Shown: positions 10,853 to 19,642 of the stretch, one piece after another | Layout: each line of letters begins with the position of its first letter | Numbering within the stretch: position 1 is the stretch's first letter | Origin: Ophiostoma sp. CBS 140.51 | Lineage: Eukaryota > Ascomycota > Sordariomycetes > Ophiostomatales > Ophiostomataceae | Assembly: GCA_029298735.1 (NCBI GenBank) | Contig: JANSLP010000338.1 | Location: forward strand, 1 to 33,786 | Direction: 5' to 3' | DNA length: 33,786 nucleotides | Program-made: the position numbers and the translations under genes | Notes under the pieces: generated by a model | The model's database searches: none | Seen by the model: the letters and a program-made list of their open reading frames with translations, nothing else | Told to the model about the DNA's origin: nothing

Positions 10853-12538
10853 ACAAAGCAGCCGCTCCGGCCTTCTCCCAGCTTGGCCTCGTGGTCTCCT
10901 TTCTTATTTCGTTTTAATTTTTGGATGTTTCCCACCTTCGATTCTCCTTCTTCTTCGGCGCCTTGCTAGTCCTTGGCCTTCGCTTTATTTTCTCCTTCTT
11001 GTCTTCTTTCTTTTTGACTAAAGCCGGAGTTTGTATTTCTTTCTTTCTTTCTTTCGCCAAATTCTCGGGGCGGCCCCAGAATACGTGGATAGGGACTTCA
11101 GCGATACTTTTTGTTCTTTTTCTTGGGAACTGGATATCTTGGGGGCGTTCTTACTTCTATTTGTACTTTTTTAAACCTTTTTTCCTTACTTTCCTTCTTC
11201 TGTGGTACTGAAAAGGTCTGCCCGTCGTGGCTGCAAAGGAACTTTATATATTCTTGTTTATTTTCATTAGAAAGAGGCTGTTATTTTTTCTGCTACTCTA
11301 GTTTTCCCTACCCGTTAAACATGCTGAGCAGCTGTGATGACATGGTCACTTTGTTGAATAAGACCAGGTAATGGTATCAAGATGCCAAACACACTAATCA
11401 ACCCGGAAGTCTTCTGTTTCCCCTAGTAAACATGCTCAAGGGGCCGCACCCAAGAACCTTGATTTCATGGAAGCACACTGATCAAGAGTTTTGTAATATC
11501 TTGGCAGATGCATGTCGGCGGAGAATACAAAAAAAAAGCTAATGAATGTAAAAGATGAAAAAGTCCAGTCCTTTTTGCTGCGCGAATCTTGGGCTGTCAA
11601 CTTCATGCTGGTTTAACATACATGAGATGCATAAGATCCGCCTTCCTTTGTTCTCTTTATTATCAGTCACATTCGTTCACATTCCCAGTAGCGAAATAAT
11701 CTTTTTGCTCAATATTTGTGAGCATGAAAAGGACATCTGAAAAGTAAAAAGCTACTCAGTAGGGAAAAGTATTGCACGGATGCAACCCAGGGCGGCGCAC
11801 GGCCGTGGTGTGGAGCAGGATCGCCTGCATGGGCCGTACATGTGTGTGGGTGTATCCAGGCCGGCCTCGCCATGTGTTGAAGAGAGACGATATTGATGGA
11901 GACAGCAAGGGAATAGAATACAGATCACTAAGAAAGCAAATAGAAGCAGTTAACCGGTTTTGCATCTTTCCAGGGTCCGTTTCTTATTTTATTTTATTTT
12001 TCTTTTCCTCGGAGGAGGCTCTGCACCATGTGTTGGCCTGATCTGGGGGCGCTGTGCACATCTCTCGTCTTGAGACACACTGCGTTTCGACGCCCAAAAC
12101 TCGCTTGCCTCATCCTGCGAGAATAAAGCAAAAAAGGACGAGAAGCAGTGCGGGACCACTCGCAAAACCTCACATCACCTAACTGAGCAGAGAACTCTCA
12201 CAAAAAAAGAGAATCCTTTGCGGCCCCTGATCACCACCAACGCCCACCTGCACCAGCGGTCCGGAGACAGACGGGTGAGAAATGCTGAGGCAAAAGCGGA
12301 TAATGATAGAAAATAGAGTCTGAAAAAATGAGGAGAAGAGCGCGAGGGAAACCGAGAATACTCGTCGCATCTATGTTTTCTCCTGATTTGAACTCTGAAT
12401 CTTCTATTTTTTTTCTTCACTTAGACTTACATGCACAATATTCAAAGACGATAGACAGGCGTACGATATCACGATATACAGAGCGCTAGTCGGTTACTCG
12501 ATATTAAATTTCATACATACACACGCACACACGTCACG
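10853..12538 (+). other. GPHR 3' flank and promoter/leader of the next gene
   Basis: This 1.7-kb gap lies between two plus-strand genes. The first part (10900-11280) is strongly T-rich on the plus strand, as expected for a 3' UTR. The last part (12380-12538) is the probable 5' leader of the surface-protein gene, with short CA-rich runs just before its ATG. Open frames here are short, low-complexity translations of T-rich sequence. A tRNA-like B box near 12385 on the minus strand does not fold (see rejected items). I see no gene. Confidence 0.55.
11036..11055 (+). repeat. (TTTC)5 microsatellite
   Basis: Five perfect TTTC units lie in the T-rich presumed 3' UTR of the GPHR gene. Confidence 0.9.
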
Positions 12539-13540
12539 ATGAAGACAACATCATCACCAAGGCGGCGGCAAAGCGACAACCGACTTACCTCTCTTTTCCT
12601 TCTCGCACTCGCAGCACCACACGCAGTTTCTGCACTCTCTTTATCCAACTTCCAGCTCATCACATCAACATCGGTGCCTATCAACTGCATCCTCACGTAC
12701 AACCAACAACTCACGGGTTGCACGCTAAGCGACTTTACACTGTCCAACAGCCGGCGGCGGGACAGCAATACATGTTCACTGTCCTGCCAGGCAGGCATTG
12801 CGCTCGCACAGCAAACAATACAGAATGTCTGTGGCGGCAGCACGTTGTCCGGACCGGTAACGACAGTGTTGGGTGTGGCATTGTCGGGTGATCTAGTCGG
12901 CCTACTATGCGGCGGTACTGAGTCCGTCTCTAGTGATACAACAGCAGGCACGACGACAGCAGCGACAACAGCAGCGGCAGCATTGCAGACTTTGACAACA
13001 GACACAACAACCAGCGACACCAACAATGTCAACACGCCGTTTGTGTTTTCCACACTCGACCCGGGAGCTGGGTTGACGACGATATCCTCGGACGGTGTTG
13101 CACAAGCACCGGCTGCGGGCGCCGCAACGGCCACGGCCGGGTTGGACTCACAGTCTTTTATTCAAAACACCAACACAGTGGTTGCTAGCAGTAGTGCCGG
13201 AAACGGAAACGGACACGGCAACACCAATGCAGCGCCTCCATCGCCGCCCGTTGCGACGGCATCACTTCCCAACGGCGCCCCTGGTTCCCCCGGAGCTCCC
13301 GGAGCGACAAGAACCTCTTCAACACATTCGACGACGCCGACGTCCTCTTCACAGTCGTCGTCGAATGCCAACAACCGCAATGTGTTTGGTGGCGGCGGCA
13401 GCCCATTTGACGAAGCGGCAGCCAACAGCGGTGCTGAGCGGACCGCAGGACAACTTGCCGGCCCATGGACACAACCGTGGATGATGTTGGGCGCGGCGGC
13501 GGCAGCCATGGCTGCTGGTGGCGCTCTGGTCAGATGGTAG
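12539..13540 (+). CDS. Secreted, probably GPI-anchored six-cysteine surface protein, 333 aa
   Basis: A single exon. The N-terminus has a basic n-region and a hydrophobic core, LTSLFLLALAAPHAVSA (residues 16-32), so a signal peptide ending near residue 32. A small globular domain follows with six cysteines at 50, 61, 79, 83, 98 and 124 in the pattern C-x10-C-x17-C-x3-C-x14-C-x25-C. It matches a widespread fungal secreted family I know by pattern (a motif like NCxxxYNxxLxGCxxxDF, then CSxxC) but not by a functional name. Residues 125-310 are Thr/Ser/Ala/Gly-rich and probably O-glycosylated. The C-terminus ends with a hydrophobic stretch (MMLGAAAAAMAAGGALV), typical of a GPI-attachment signal, with a small-residue site possible near NSGAE. 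Likely location: plasma membrane or cell wall. It is not a CFEM domain, which has eight cysteines. Function unknown. Confidence 0.8.
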   Translation: MKTTSSPRRRQSDNRLTSLFLLALAAPHAVSALSLSNFQLITSTSVPINCILTYNQQLTGCTLSDFTLSNSRRRDSNTCSLSCQAGIALAQQTIQNVCGGSTLSGPVTTVLGVALSGDLVGLLCGGTESVSSDTTAGTTTAATTAAAALQTLTTDTTTSDTNNVNTPFVFSTLDPGAGLTTISSDGVAQAPAAGAATATAGLDSQSFIQNTNTVVASSSAGNGNGHGNTNAAPPSPPVATASLPNGAPGSPGAPGATRTSSTHSTTPTSSSQSSSNANNRNVFGGGGSPFDEAAANSGAERTAGQLAGPWTQPWMMLGAAAAAMAAGGALVRW

Positions 13541-14284
13541 ACCATCTACTCCGTACCTAGAGTGAGAAAGAATGAGAAAGATGTCGGCCGATAATGTTTA
13601 AGCAGTCAAGGGCAGAAATAAGGACAAGACACTTGGGCCCTATGATCGGCCGTAGATTTATTGGCGTTCACCTTTCCCTAGCTTCCCCAGCTTCTCCAGT
13701 TTCCCCTCACCTTTTGATTATTTGTGTTTGTTAGCCTTGGCTGCGGCACCGCCTTTCTTTTTATCTTGTCTTCTCCCTTTTGGCCGAAAAGGAGTTTTTG
13801 GGGTCCCCATTTCACTGTTCTCAGTTTCTTATTTTCGATGTGCTTCTGCCTTCTGCCTTCTCCTTCTGTCTGGGTTTTTGGCGTTCTATATCCATTTCGC
13901 CCCTTTTCTTTGTATCTTCTATTTACTTGGTGGCAACGTGAGTTTGGGATGGGAGAAGGCGTTATACATGCGATGTAACTCCATCCTCTCTTTCGATTGA
14001 TATTCATTATATTTTTGTTTTTATTTCAATGATATTTTGTTCTTATGCAATAATAAAGAATTAAAAAAAAGTAGGCGCGCTCTGATATCTCTGTCCGCCG
14101 TAAAATGAAGCCGGCAATCTCGCCGTTCTTTTTTTCACACCCAAAAAGCCAACCGCTTCACCACACAGTACCAAATACGTATATACATTTGAAAAGAAGC
14201 CTTTGAGAAGGACATGAGAATGAAGAAAGATACAAGGGGAAAGAAGGACGGGACAAGAAAACAAAAGGTAGGAAAAACGACAAT
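13541..14284. other. Convergent intergenic region (two 3' UTRs)
   Basis: This lies between the stop codons of the surface protein (plus) and PEX11C (minus). It becomes very AT-rich at about 13990-14070. Candidate poly(A) signals are AATAAA at 14053-14058 on the plus strand and, on the minus strand, AATAAA at 14025-14020. They are 512 and 259 nt beyond the respective stop codons, so the two transcripts may overlap. No gene is visible. Confidence 0.55.
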
Positions 14285-15319
14285 TTATGCTGTCTGGTTC
14301 CATGTCCGGTGGATCTGGATGGCGGCGGGAATGAAGCCTAGAATGGTCAGTGCCGTGTCGCCCAGGAAGCCCTTCTCCATGCCATAGTGCGCCATCACGG
14401 GCGCAAACGATGCGTAGCGCACAAGGTTCTTGTGTAGCTCGACAGCCTGCGCCTTCTTGGCAGGTGTGTCGGTGGTCTGGTGAGCGTACTGCACAGCCAG
14501 ACGGCCTAGCTCGGCAGCCACAAAGACGGAGAACGACCGGCTGCTCCAGCGGTACAGCTTGCCCTGCTGGACAGGAGTACCGCCCAGCACGCCCTTGCTG
14601 GACAGGTAGGCGGCGTTCTCCGTCACCTGGTAAGCAATGCACGACAACAGCTGCGTCCAGCCGATGAACGTCTCGGCCGTGGAGGTCGGCGGGACCACCT
14701 TGGCCGCCTCCGCCTTTTCGGCAGCAGCCTTCTCGGCCTGCTCGGCCTTGACCTCGCCGTCCTTTTCGTCCGTGGGAGCCACAGCAGCCGAGACGGCCGC
14801 TGCCTTGGCCTCCTTCTCCTTCTTGGCGGCCGCTGCCACACGCCGCCGGGCCAGCAGCTGGCCGAGCAGCTGGCGTGCCCAGACGTACATGGACAGCAGA
14901 CCCCACAGGCGCAGCATCATGCGCGCTTCGGTCATGAGCGTGCCGAGCGCGCGCAGGCGCTGCGCTAGGACAAGCGCCGAGGCGCCCGCGGCCGCCTTGG
15001 CGGCGCCAGCAGTCGTGACACCCGTGGCCTTGCTGTTGGAGGTGAGCAGCACGAGAGCCGAGGACGAGGCCCGTGTGGGTAGGGCCAGCAGAACAGCGGC
15101 GAGCTGGCGCACGGGTTCGTGGAAGAGGGCGCGGCCGCCGGCGGTGTTGAGGACGACGGAGCCAAGACGTGCGCCGTAGCAGACGGCAGCGAGAACGGCA
15201 TCAATGCCGGCGGGCGTCTGCATGACCTTGTTGAGGTGGACGAGGAAGGCATCGAGGTTGGCGGGGTCGATGGCCGCGGCGGCGCAAGCCTTGGCCCGGA
15301 CGGCCGGAGAGTCGGACAT
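14285..15319 (-). CDS. PEX11C: Peroxisomal membrane protein PEX11C, 344 aa
   Basis: A single exon; the start at 15319 gives the expected N-terminus (MSDSPAVRAK). PEX11 proteins bend and elongate the peroxisomal membrane to drive proliferation; the C paralog is typical of filamentous ascomycetes. The visible family pattern is LDAFLVHLNKVMQTPAGIDA at the start, a helical segment around EARMMLRLWGLLSMYVWARQ (131-150), the GWTQLLSCIAYQVTENAAYL block (220-239), and a C-terminal hydrophobic region (GFLGDTALTILGFIPAAIQI). Between 161 and 212 lies an Ala/Lys/Glu-rich low-complexity linker that splits the two conserved halves. The upstream region has a CT-rich leader on the coding strand (15411-15562) and CCTCGG motifs further out. 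Family assignment is firm; paralog C rather than A/B rests on the overall pattern. Confidence 0.88.
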   Translation of the reverse strand: MSDSPAVRAKACAAAAIDPANLDAFLVHLNKVMQTPAGIDAVLAAVCYGARLGSVVLNTAGGRALFHEPVRQLAAVLLALPTRASSSALVLLTSNSKATGVTTAGAAKAAAGASALVLAQRLRALGTLMTEARMMLRLWGLLSMYVWARQLLGQLLARRRVAAAAKKEKEAKAAAVSAAVAPTDEKDGEVKAEQAEKAAAEKAEAAKVVPPTSTAETFIGWTQLLSCIAYQVTENAAYLSSKGVLGGTPVQQGKLYRWSSRSFSVFVAAELGRLAVQYAHQTTDTPAKKAQAVELHKNLVRYASFAPVMAHYGMEKGFLGDTALTILGFIPAAIQIHRTWNQTA

Positions 15320-16045
15320 GGTTGAGGTTGGTGGTTAAGGTCGTCGGTTGGGGGAAAGAAAGCGGCGGTTCGGTTAAGTAGATGCGGTCGAAGGTCGCCT
15401 GAGGTCGTCGAAGGAAAAAGTGAAGTCGACGAGAATAAAAAGCTCGAAGCAAGAAACCAAAAAATAAAGATCAAGAGACCAAAATACCAAAACCAGAAAC
15501 ACAAAAGAAGGCAAAAAAGAAAAAGAGGAGAGGGAATCAAAAGACACAGAATAGAAAGTGAAATCTGGGGTCTTCGCCGGAACCAATTTCAGCTTTCGCA
15601 ACACGGCAGATGGCAGAAGCGCGCACCCCTGTCTTCCAGGTGTTCACGTTCGCTTTTTGTTCTTTTTCGTCTTCCTTTTTTGTTCTTGGCCGAGCTCTAG
15701 CTTTGGGGAAGGTGTTCCAAGAAGAGGCACCTCTCTGGGGTCGCTTGTACTTGTCCGCACTCCCGGCAAAAGGTCCTTCGCATAGGTGGGTCAGCTGCAT
15801 TACAGCGTGCAAATAAGCCTGTGACTGCATTCTCCGTCAGGGGAGTTAGGGGTGATCTCATGTCTATCTGTGCATGTTTGCGTGGGACATTACTCCGTTC
15901 TTTCCCAGTTGGAGGTAGGAGATACTTAAAGCTAGCGCGTTCCCCGGCTACCTGTCGCTCTTTCCCCCAGAAAAGGATTGCCCGTGACTGGCTTGATTGG
16001 TTTGAATAGGCGTTGAACTTGGCTCTTTGAGTCCCTTGGTCACCT

Positions 16046-16266
16046 CCTCGGCCCCGCACGTTCAATGCTGTTTGTTGTCTGCAGTGGTCCGCTGCTCGGT
16101 CCGTGTTGGTTTGCTGCTCTCTTGTGTGGTAGGAACAGAAGCTAAAAGACGACTCAACTGATCGCCCCGCAGCGCTGTGAAATACACTAAAAGTAGCTTT
16201 ACCCACCCCCAAGGAACCGCAATACAAGCTGAACCACAATTCGACTGTTATTTGCCTCGGCCTCGG
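16046..16266 (+). promoter_or_regulatory. Three CCTCGG motifs (FarA/FarB-type) upstream of PEX11C
   Basis: CCTCGG occurs at 16046-16051 and as a perfect head-to-tail pair at 16255-16266, about 0.7-0.95 kb upstream of the PEX11C start. CCTCGG is the known core site of the Zn2Cys6 fatty-acid regulators FarA/FarB (Aspergillus; CTF1 family in other fungi), which control beta-oxidation and peroxisomal genes. The motif match is seen directly; binding is inference, and single copies of a 6-mer arise by chance. Confidence 0.4.
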
Positions 16267-16960
16267 CAGATCGGTTGCGCCCAATGCGGTTTCCCCTGGA
16301 TCCCTACAAGTCCTGAATATTATTAGACAGCAGCTGTCGCTCATTGCTACCGCGAAACGGGCAGCATATTCAGTTCCCGACCCTACGTTCCGTTTGAATA
16401 CTCAGTACACGACTCACGCTAGCTTGGGTTCTCTTTTAATCATCCCTTTCCCTGTCACTTCGCGGTCCGTTTCATTGGCATGCATTGCTGCTGGATTTGA
16501 TTTAATTTGCAAAGGAAGCCAAAGGGGTGATTTCCGGATGGCCGCGATTCATGCGGTGTCGATGACTAGACCGTGAAAGGGTGTCAGGCCGTCGAGACGA
16601 CGAGTCAGTGCCAGCAAGGAAGGCACTATGTATACTTCGTATGTATCTGTGTTCGTAGGAAGAAGCACAGAAGCACGGGAGAATAAGACGAGAACAAACA
16701 CGTCGTACTTGGGATGGAGAGTAGGGGCCTGTTACGGTGCCTGGGAGCAATTTAGATGTTGACCCACCTTCGAGGACCAATATGGAAACCCATTCGTTTG
16801 TCGGTTTGTCTAGACCACACTGTCTGGCGATGGAGAGTGTTCTTCTTGGCTGAACATTCGATGATGTTCATATTGAAATTCGATGGATGCTTGTCTTAAC
16901 TCCCTCTATATACTGTCCACGTACAATATCTGTACAGTGGTATCTATGGGATATGCTGAC

Positions 16961-17016
16961 GATGATGATGATGATGATGCAGATGATGCAGATGATGCAT
17001 ATGATGCAGATGATGT
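16961..17016 (+). repeat. GAT/ATG-rich microsatellite
   Basis: Six GAT units are followed by an imperfect repeat of the 9-mer AGATGATGC and variants, up to 17016. It sits 62 nt beyond the IRS4 stop codon, probably in its 3' UTR. Confidence 0.85.
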
Positions 17017-17077
17017 TAACAACAAACGAAAATGAACAATGGTATATCGTTTTGGTCCCCTCCCTCCTCTTCTCTCT

Positions 17078-19642
17078 CTACCGCCTTCGTTGCTTCGACG
17101 TTCCCTGGATTCCCCGTGCACTGCTCCACACGCTCTCGCTCACCCGCGACGGGATCTTGCGTCCGCGCAACCGCTGGTCGATCAACCACAGGCCCACTAC
17201 AAACCCGGCCTTGCCCAGCCGGCCCGTCCCTGTCTCGTCCACCAGGTCCCACACCTCGGCCAGCTCGTCCACCGGCAGACGGCTGCGGCGCCACAGGTCG
17301 CGGACAACTACATTAGGGACGGTGTCGTCGTCATCGTAATCGTCAATGACGACAGTTGCATTATCACCGTCCTCATTGTCCAAGCCCACAAGACCTCGCC
17401 GGCCACGGTTGGACGCCCAGACGGCCTCGTACCGCCGGCGTTGTCGTTCTGTCACCGCCTCGCGCCACCGCTTCCGTGAACCCTCGTGGTGCTTGTGCTT
17501 GTGTCGACCGCCGCCCACCAACGCCGTCGGCGCCGCATGCGACAAGTGAAGCTTGTGTTGCCGCAAACGCCCGTCGCGGTGGTAGTGGCTACGCCGGTAG
17601 TGTGTGTTCCCGCTCGACTTGCCGTCGAGATCGTAGTCATCATCGTCCGAGTGCGACCGGTCGCGCCGCAGCGTCTGCAGCATACCTGTGCGCTTGGTCG
17701 GCGACGCGGAGCGCGCAGCGGGTGGCACGGGTGGTGTGCGGGAGCGAGATCCAGGTATGGATGAAGACGCAGATTGCGAGGATAGTGGGTGCCGCGCTGC
17801 GGCGAGCGATCCTGCCATGATGGCACTCGCTAGACCGTCGACCGACGACGCTGCCGCTACCGGCTTCCTAAGCGGCGATGCAGATCCAGCTGTGTGGTGG
17901 GCGACAAGGGCAGTGGCGGCGCGGCGTGGAGGTGCTAGTGGTGGAGGTCCACGGCTAGCAAACGACGCGGAACGGGCCGGCGAGTCCCGGTCCTTGGTTA
18001 ACGACCGGCTCCTTGTGCGCACAGCACTCGAGTCGCGCACACGTGGTTTTGGCGGCGTCGGCCAAGCCATGACATCGTCGTCGTCGTTCAGTTCGCGCAG
18101 CGGTAGTCGGTGTTGTCGTAGAGGCGATGAACCAGTCGAGGCTCTTTCCAATCTCCCCACCTTCTCCAATGGTGACGACGTTTCCTGTGCTGGGCCCGCC
18201 TGCGGCTTGGGCCTTGGCATCGGGACTGGTTTTGCTTGTTGCGACTCGGTTTGCGTATCCGCCTTGGGCTTCGGTTTCGGCTGCGGTTTTACCGGAGGCT
18301 TCAGCTTCTCCTTCTCAAGCTCGTCTTTAACCAGCATGTTTGTAGCAGCTGCCTTGGTTGGCGGTTTCACAGGAGGCTTTGCAGGAGGCTTCGTGGGCTC
18401 CATTGTCACTGGTGTTGCCGGAGTCCTTGCCAGTGTGGGCGTCTTTGTAGGCGTTTTTGCGGGCGTCTTTGCAGCAGGCAATGTCCCGTCGCGTCGTACA
18501 GGGCTGAGTGACCGCGGCGGCGTAAACGCCTTAGGTTTCGGTGGCCGCACGGGACTGCTGCCGCTGCTGCTGTGATCATCTGCCTTTGCCCTTCTCGCCC
18601 CCGTCCTGTCTTTCCCACGGTTGTTGTTTCCCTTCTCGAACATAGAGACAAGTGATGACGTGCCTGGGATGGGTGGCGTGTCCAAGTTGGCGTACTCTTC
18701 GTCGTCGCCCGAATATTGTCCAATCCGGATGCCGTAGCGAGCCATTTCGTCGTTGACTCTGGTTGTTTCTGCGGCCAGGTTGGCTGCTGCCAGTGCCGCT
18801 GCCGCCCGTCGCTTCTCTTCGCTCGGTGCGGACGCCAGGAGGGCAGCCGACAGGTGTGCTGGTTTTGGACCGGGCCCGCCGGTACTTGTAGCAGAGATGG
18901 CTCCGACGCTGTGTCCTTGACCTGTATGGCTCGGTGTAATCCCTGGGCTGGCTGCTTGGCTGGCGGCCAGAGTTGCGGCAAGGAAGGAAGTCGACCGTGG
19001 ATGGCGCAAAGGTGTCGGCGTCGAGACGGGAACCGTCAATGAACCGCCAGCCGCAGTGTTGCCGCCCGTTCGTGTACGGCCAATGGCTGGAAGCGGCGAA
19101 GACTGTATCAGCGATGACGGAGATGAACCAAAATCGACTGCCGCTGTGGCTGCGGCGGCTGCGTTGCCACCTCGACTCAGACTTTGGCTGCGGCTGCGGC
19201 TGCTGCTGCTGCTGCTGCTCCGTGCTGCCGTTGACTGCTGGCCCGGCGAGACAGCCCGCAGCATACTCGACCCAGCACGCCCACCACCGTTTCGCGTTCC
19301 AGCGTTACTACCGACGGATTGATCACGTGATGATGATGCTGCCGCCGAGGTGGCAGCTTTGAGGGCATTGGCTTGCTGGGCATTGGATATTGTGCTTTCG
19401 CGCGAAGGCGAGACGGAAGGGTATCTTCGTTGCTGTTGTTTGGAAGGTGGGAGGTGTTGAGCATGTTGCTGATGTGGTTGGTTTGGCTGGTTCGGTTGGT
19501 GCGGCTGCGGCTGCCGAGCGTTGTTGGCTTCTGCTTCCGCCTTCTTCTGCCGCCCAAACGCGAGCGCAGCTCCACGCAGAGCAGCGGCTGTGGCCGCGGC
19601 ACTGTCAGAGGCCGCGTTGTTAGATCCGACGGTGCCTGCCAT
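17078..19642 (-). CDS. IRS4: IRS4-type EH-domain protein (increased rDNA silencing), 854 aa
   Basis: A single exon; the ATG at 19642-19640 gives the start MAGTVGSNN. Residues 1-590 are low complexity: Ala/Ser-rich, with runs of serine (CTG/GCT repeats near 19200) and Lys-Thr-Pro / Lys-Pro-Pro repeats (AKTPAKTPTKTPT, KPPAKPPVKPPTK). Conserved family blocks are SSVDGLASAIMAGSLAAARH (about 599-618) and GMLQTLRRDRSHSDDDD (about 653-669). The C-terminal EH module spans about 724-841: KRWREAVTERQRRRYEAVWASN, then LWRRSRLPVDELAEVWDLVD, then the loop DETGTGRLGKAGF. In yeast Irs4/Tax4 bind and activate the PI(4,5)P2 5-phosphatase Inp51 and affect rDNA silencing and autophagy. The Ca-loop lacks the usual acidic residues, and an acidic insert (about 29 aa) splits the EH domain. 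The family call is strong. Confidence 0.9.
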   Translation of the reverse strand: MAGTVGSNNAASDSAAATAAALRGAALAFGRQKKAEAEANNARQPQPHQPNQPNQPHQQHAQHLPPSKQQQRRYPSVSPSRESTISNAQQANALKAATSAAASSSRDQSVGSNAGTRNGGGRAGSSMLRAVSPGQQSTAARSSSSSSSRSRSQSLSRGGNAAAAATAAVDFGSSPSSLIQSSPLPAIGRTRTGGNTAAGGSLTVPVSTPTPLRHPRSTSFLAATLAASQAASPGITPSHTGQGHSVGAISATSTGGPGPKPAHLSAALLASAPSEEKRRAAAALAAANLAAETTRVNDEMARYGIRIGQYSGDDEEYANLDTPPIPGTSSLVSMFEKGNNNRGKDRTGARRAKADDHSSSGSSPVRPPKPKAFTPPRSLSPVRRDGTLPAAKTPAKTPTKTPTLARTPATPVTMEPTKPPAKPPVKPPTKAAATNMLVKDELEKEKLKPPVKPQPKPKPKADTQTESQQAKPVPMPRPKPQAGPAQETSSPLEKVGRLERASTGSSPLRQHRLPLRELNDDDDVMAWPTPPKPRVRDSSAVRTRSRSLTKDRDSPARSASFASRGPPPLAPPRRAATALVAHHTAGSASPLRKPVAAASSVDGLASAIMAGSLAAARHPLSSQSASSSIPGSRSRTPPVPPAARSASPTKRTGMLQTLRRDRSHSDDDDYDLDGKSSGNTHYRRSHYHRDGRLRQHKLHLSHAAPTALVGGGRHKHKHHEGSRKRWREAVTERQRRRYEAVWASNRGRRGLVGLDNEDGDNATVVIDDYDDDDTVPNVVVRDLWRRSRLPVDELAEVWDLVDETGTGRLGKAGFVVGLWLIDQRLRGRKIPSRVSESVWSSARGIQGTSKQRRR

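Larger units (their letters stand above)
15320..17077. other. PEX11C promoter and IRS4 3' flank, no gene
   Basis: Both neighbours are on the minus strand, so the left part is the PEX11C 5' region and the right part the IRS4 3' UTR. The stretch 15411-15562 is purine-rich on plus (CT-rich on the PEX11C strand). A 215-codon minus-strand open frame at 16344-15697 has no recognisable domain, poor composition and many cysteines and arginines, so I do not call it. Three CCTCGG motifs and a GAT-rich microsatellite are listed separately. Confidence 0.55.

Noticed and set aside
12375..12400. B-box-like sequence (GTTCAAATC on minus) suggesting a tRNA
   Set aside because: The flanking bases do not pair as a T stem and no A box or acceptor stem is found at the right distance.
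15697..16344. 215-codon minus-strand open frame upstream of PEX11C
   Set aside because: No domain and no protein-like composition; it overlaps the expected PEX11C promoter.
17688..18575. 295-codon plus-strand open frame opposite IRS4
   Set aside because: Gly/Ala/Ser-rich shadow of the low-complexity IRS4 coding strand.
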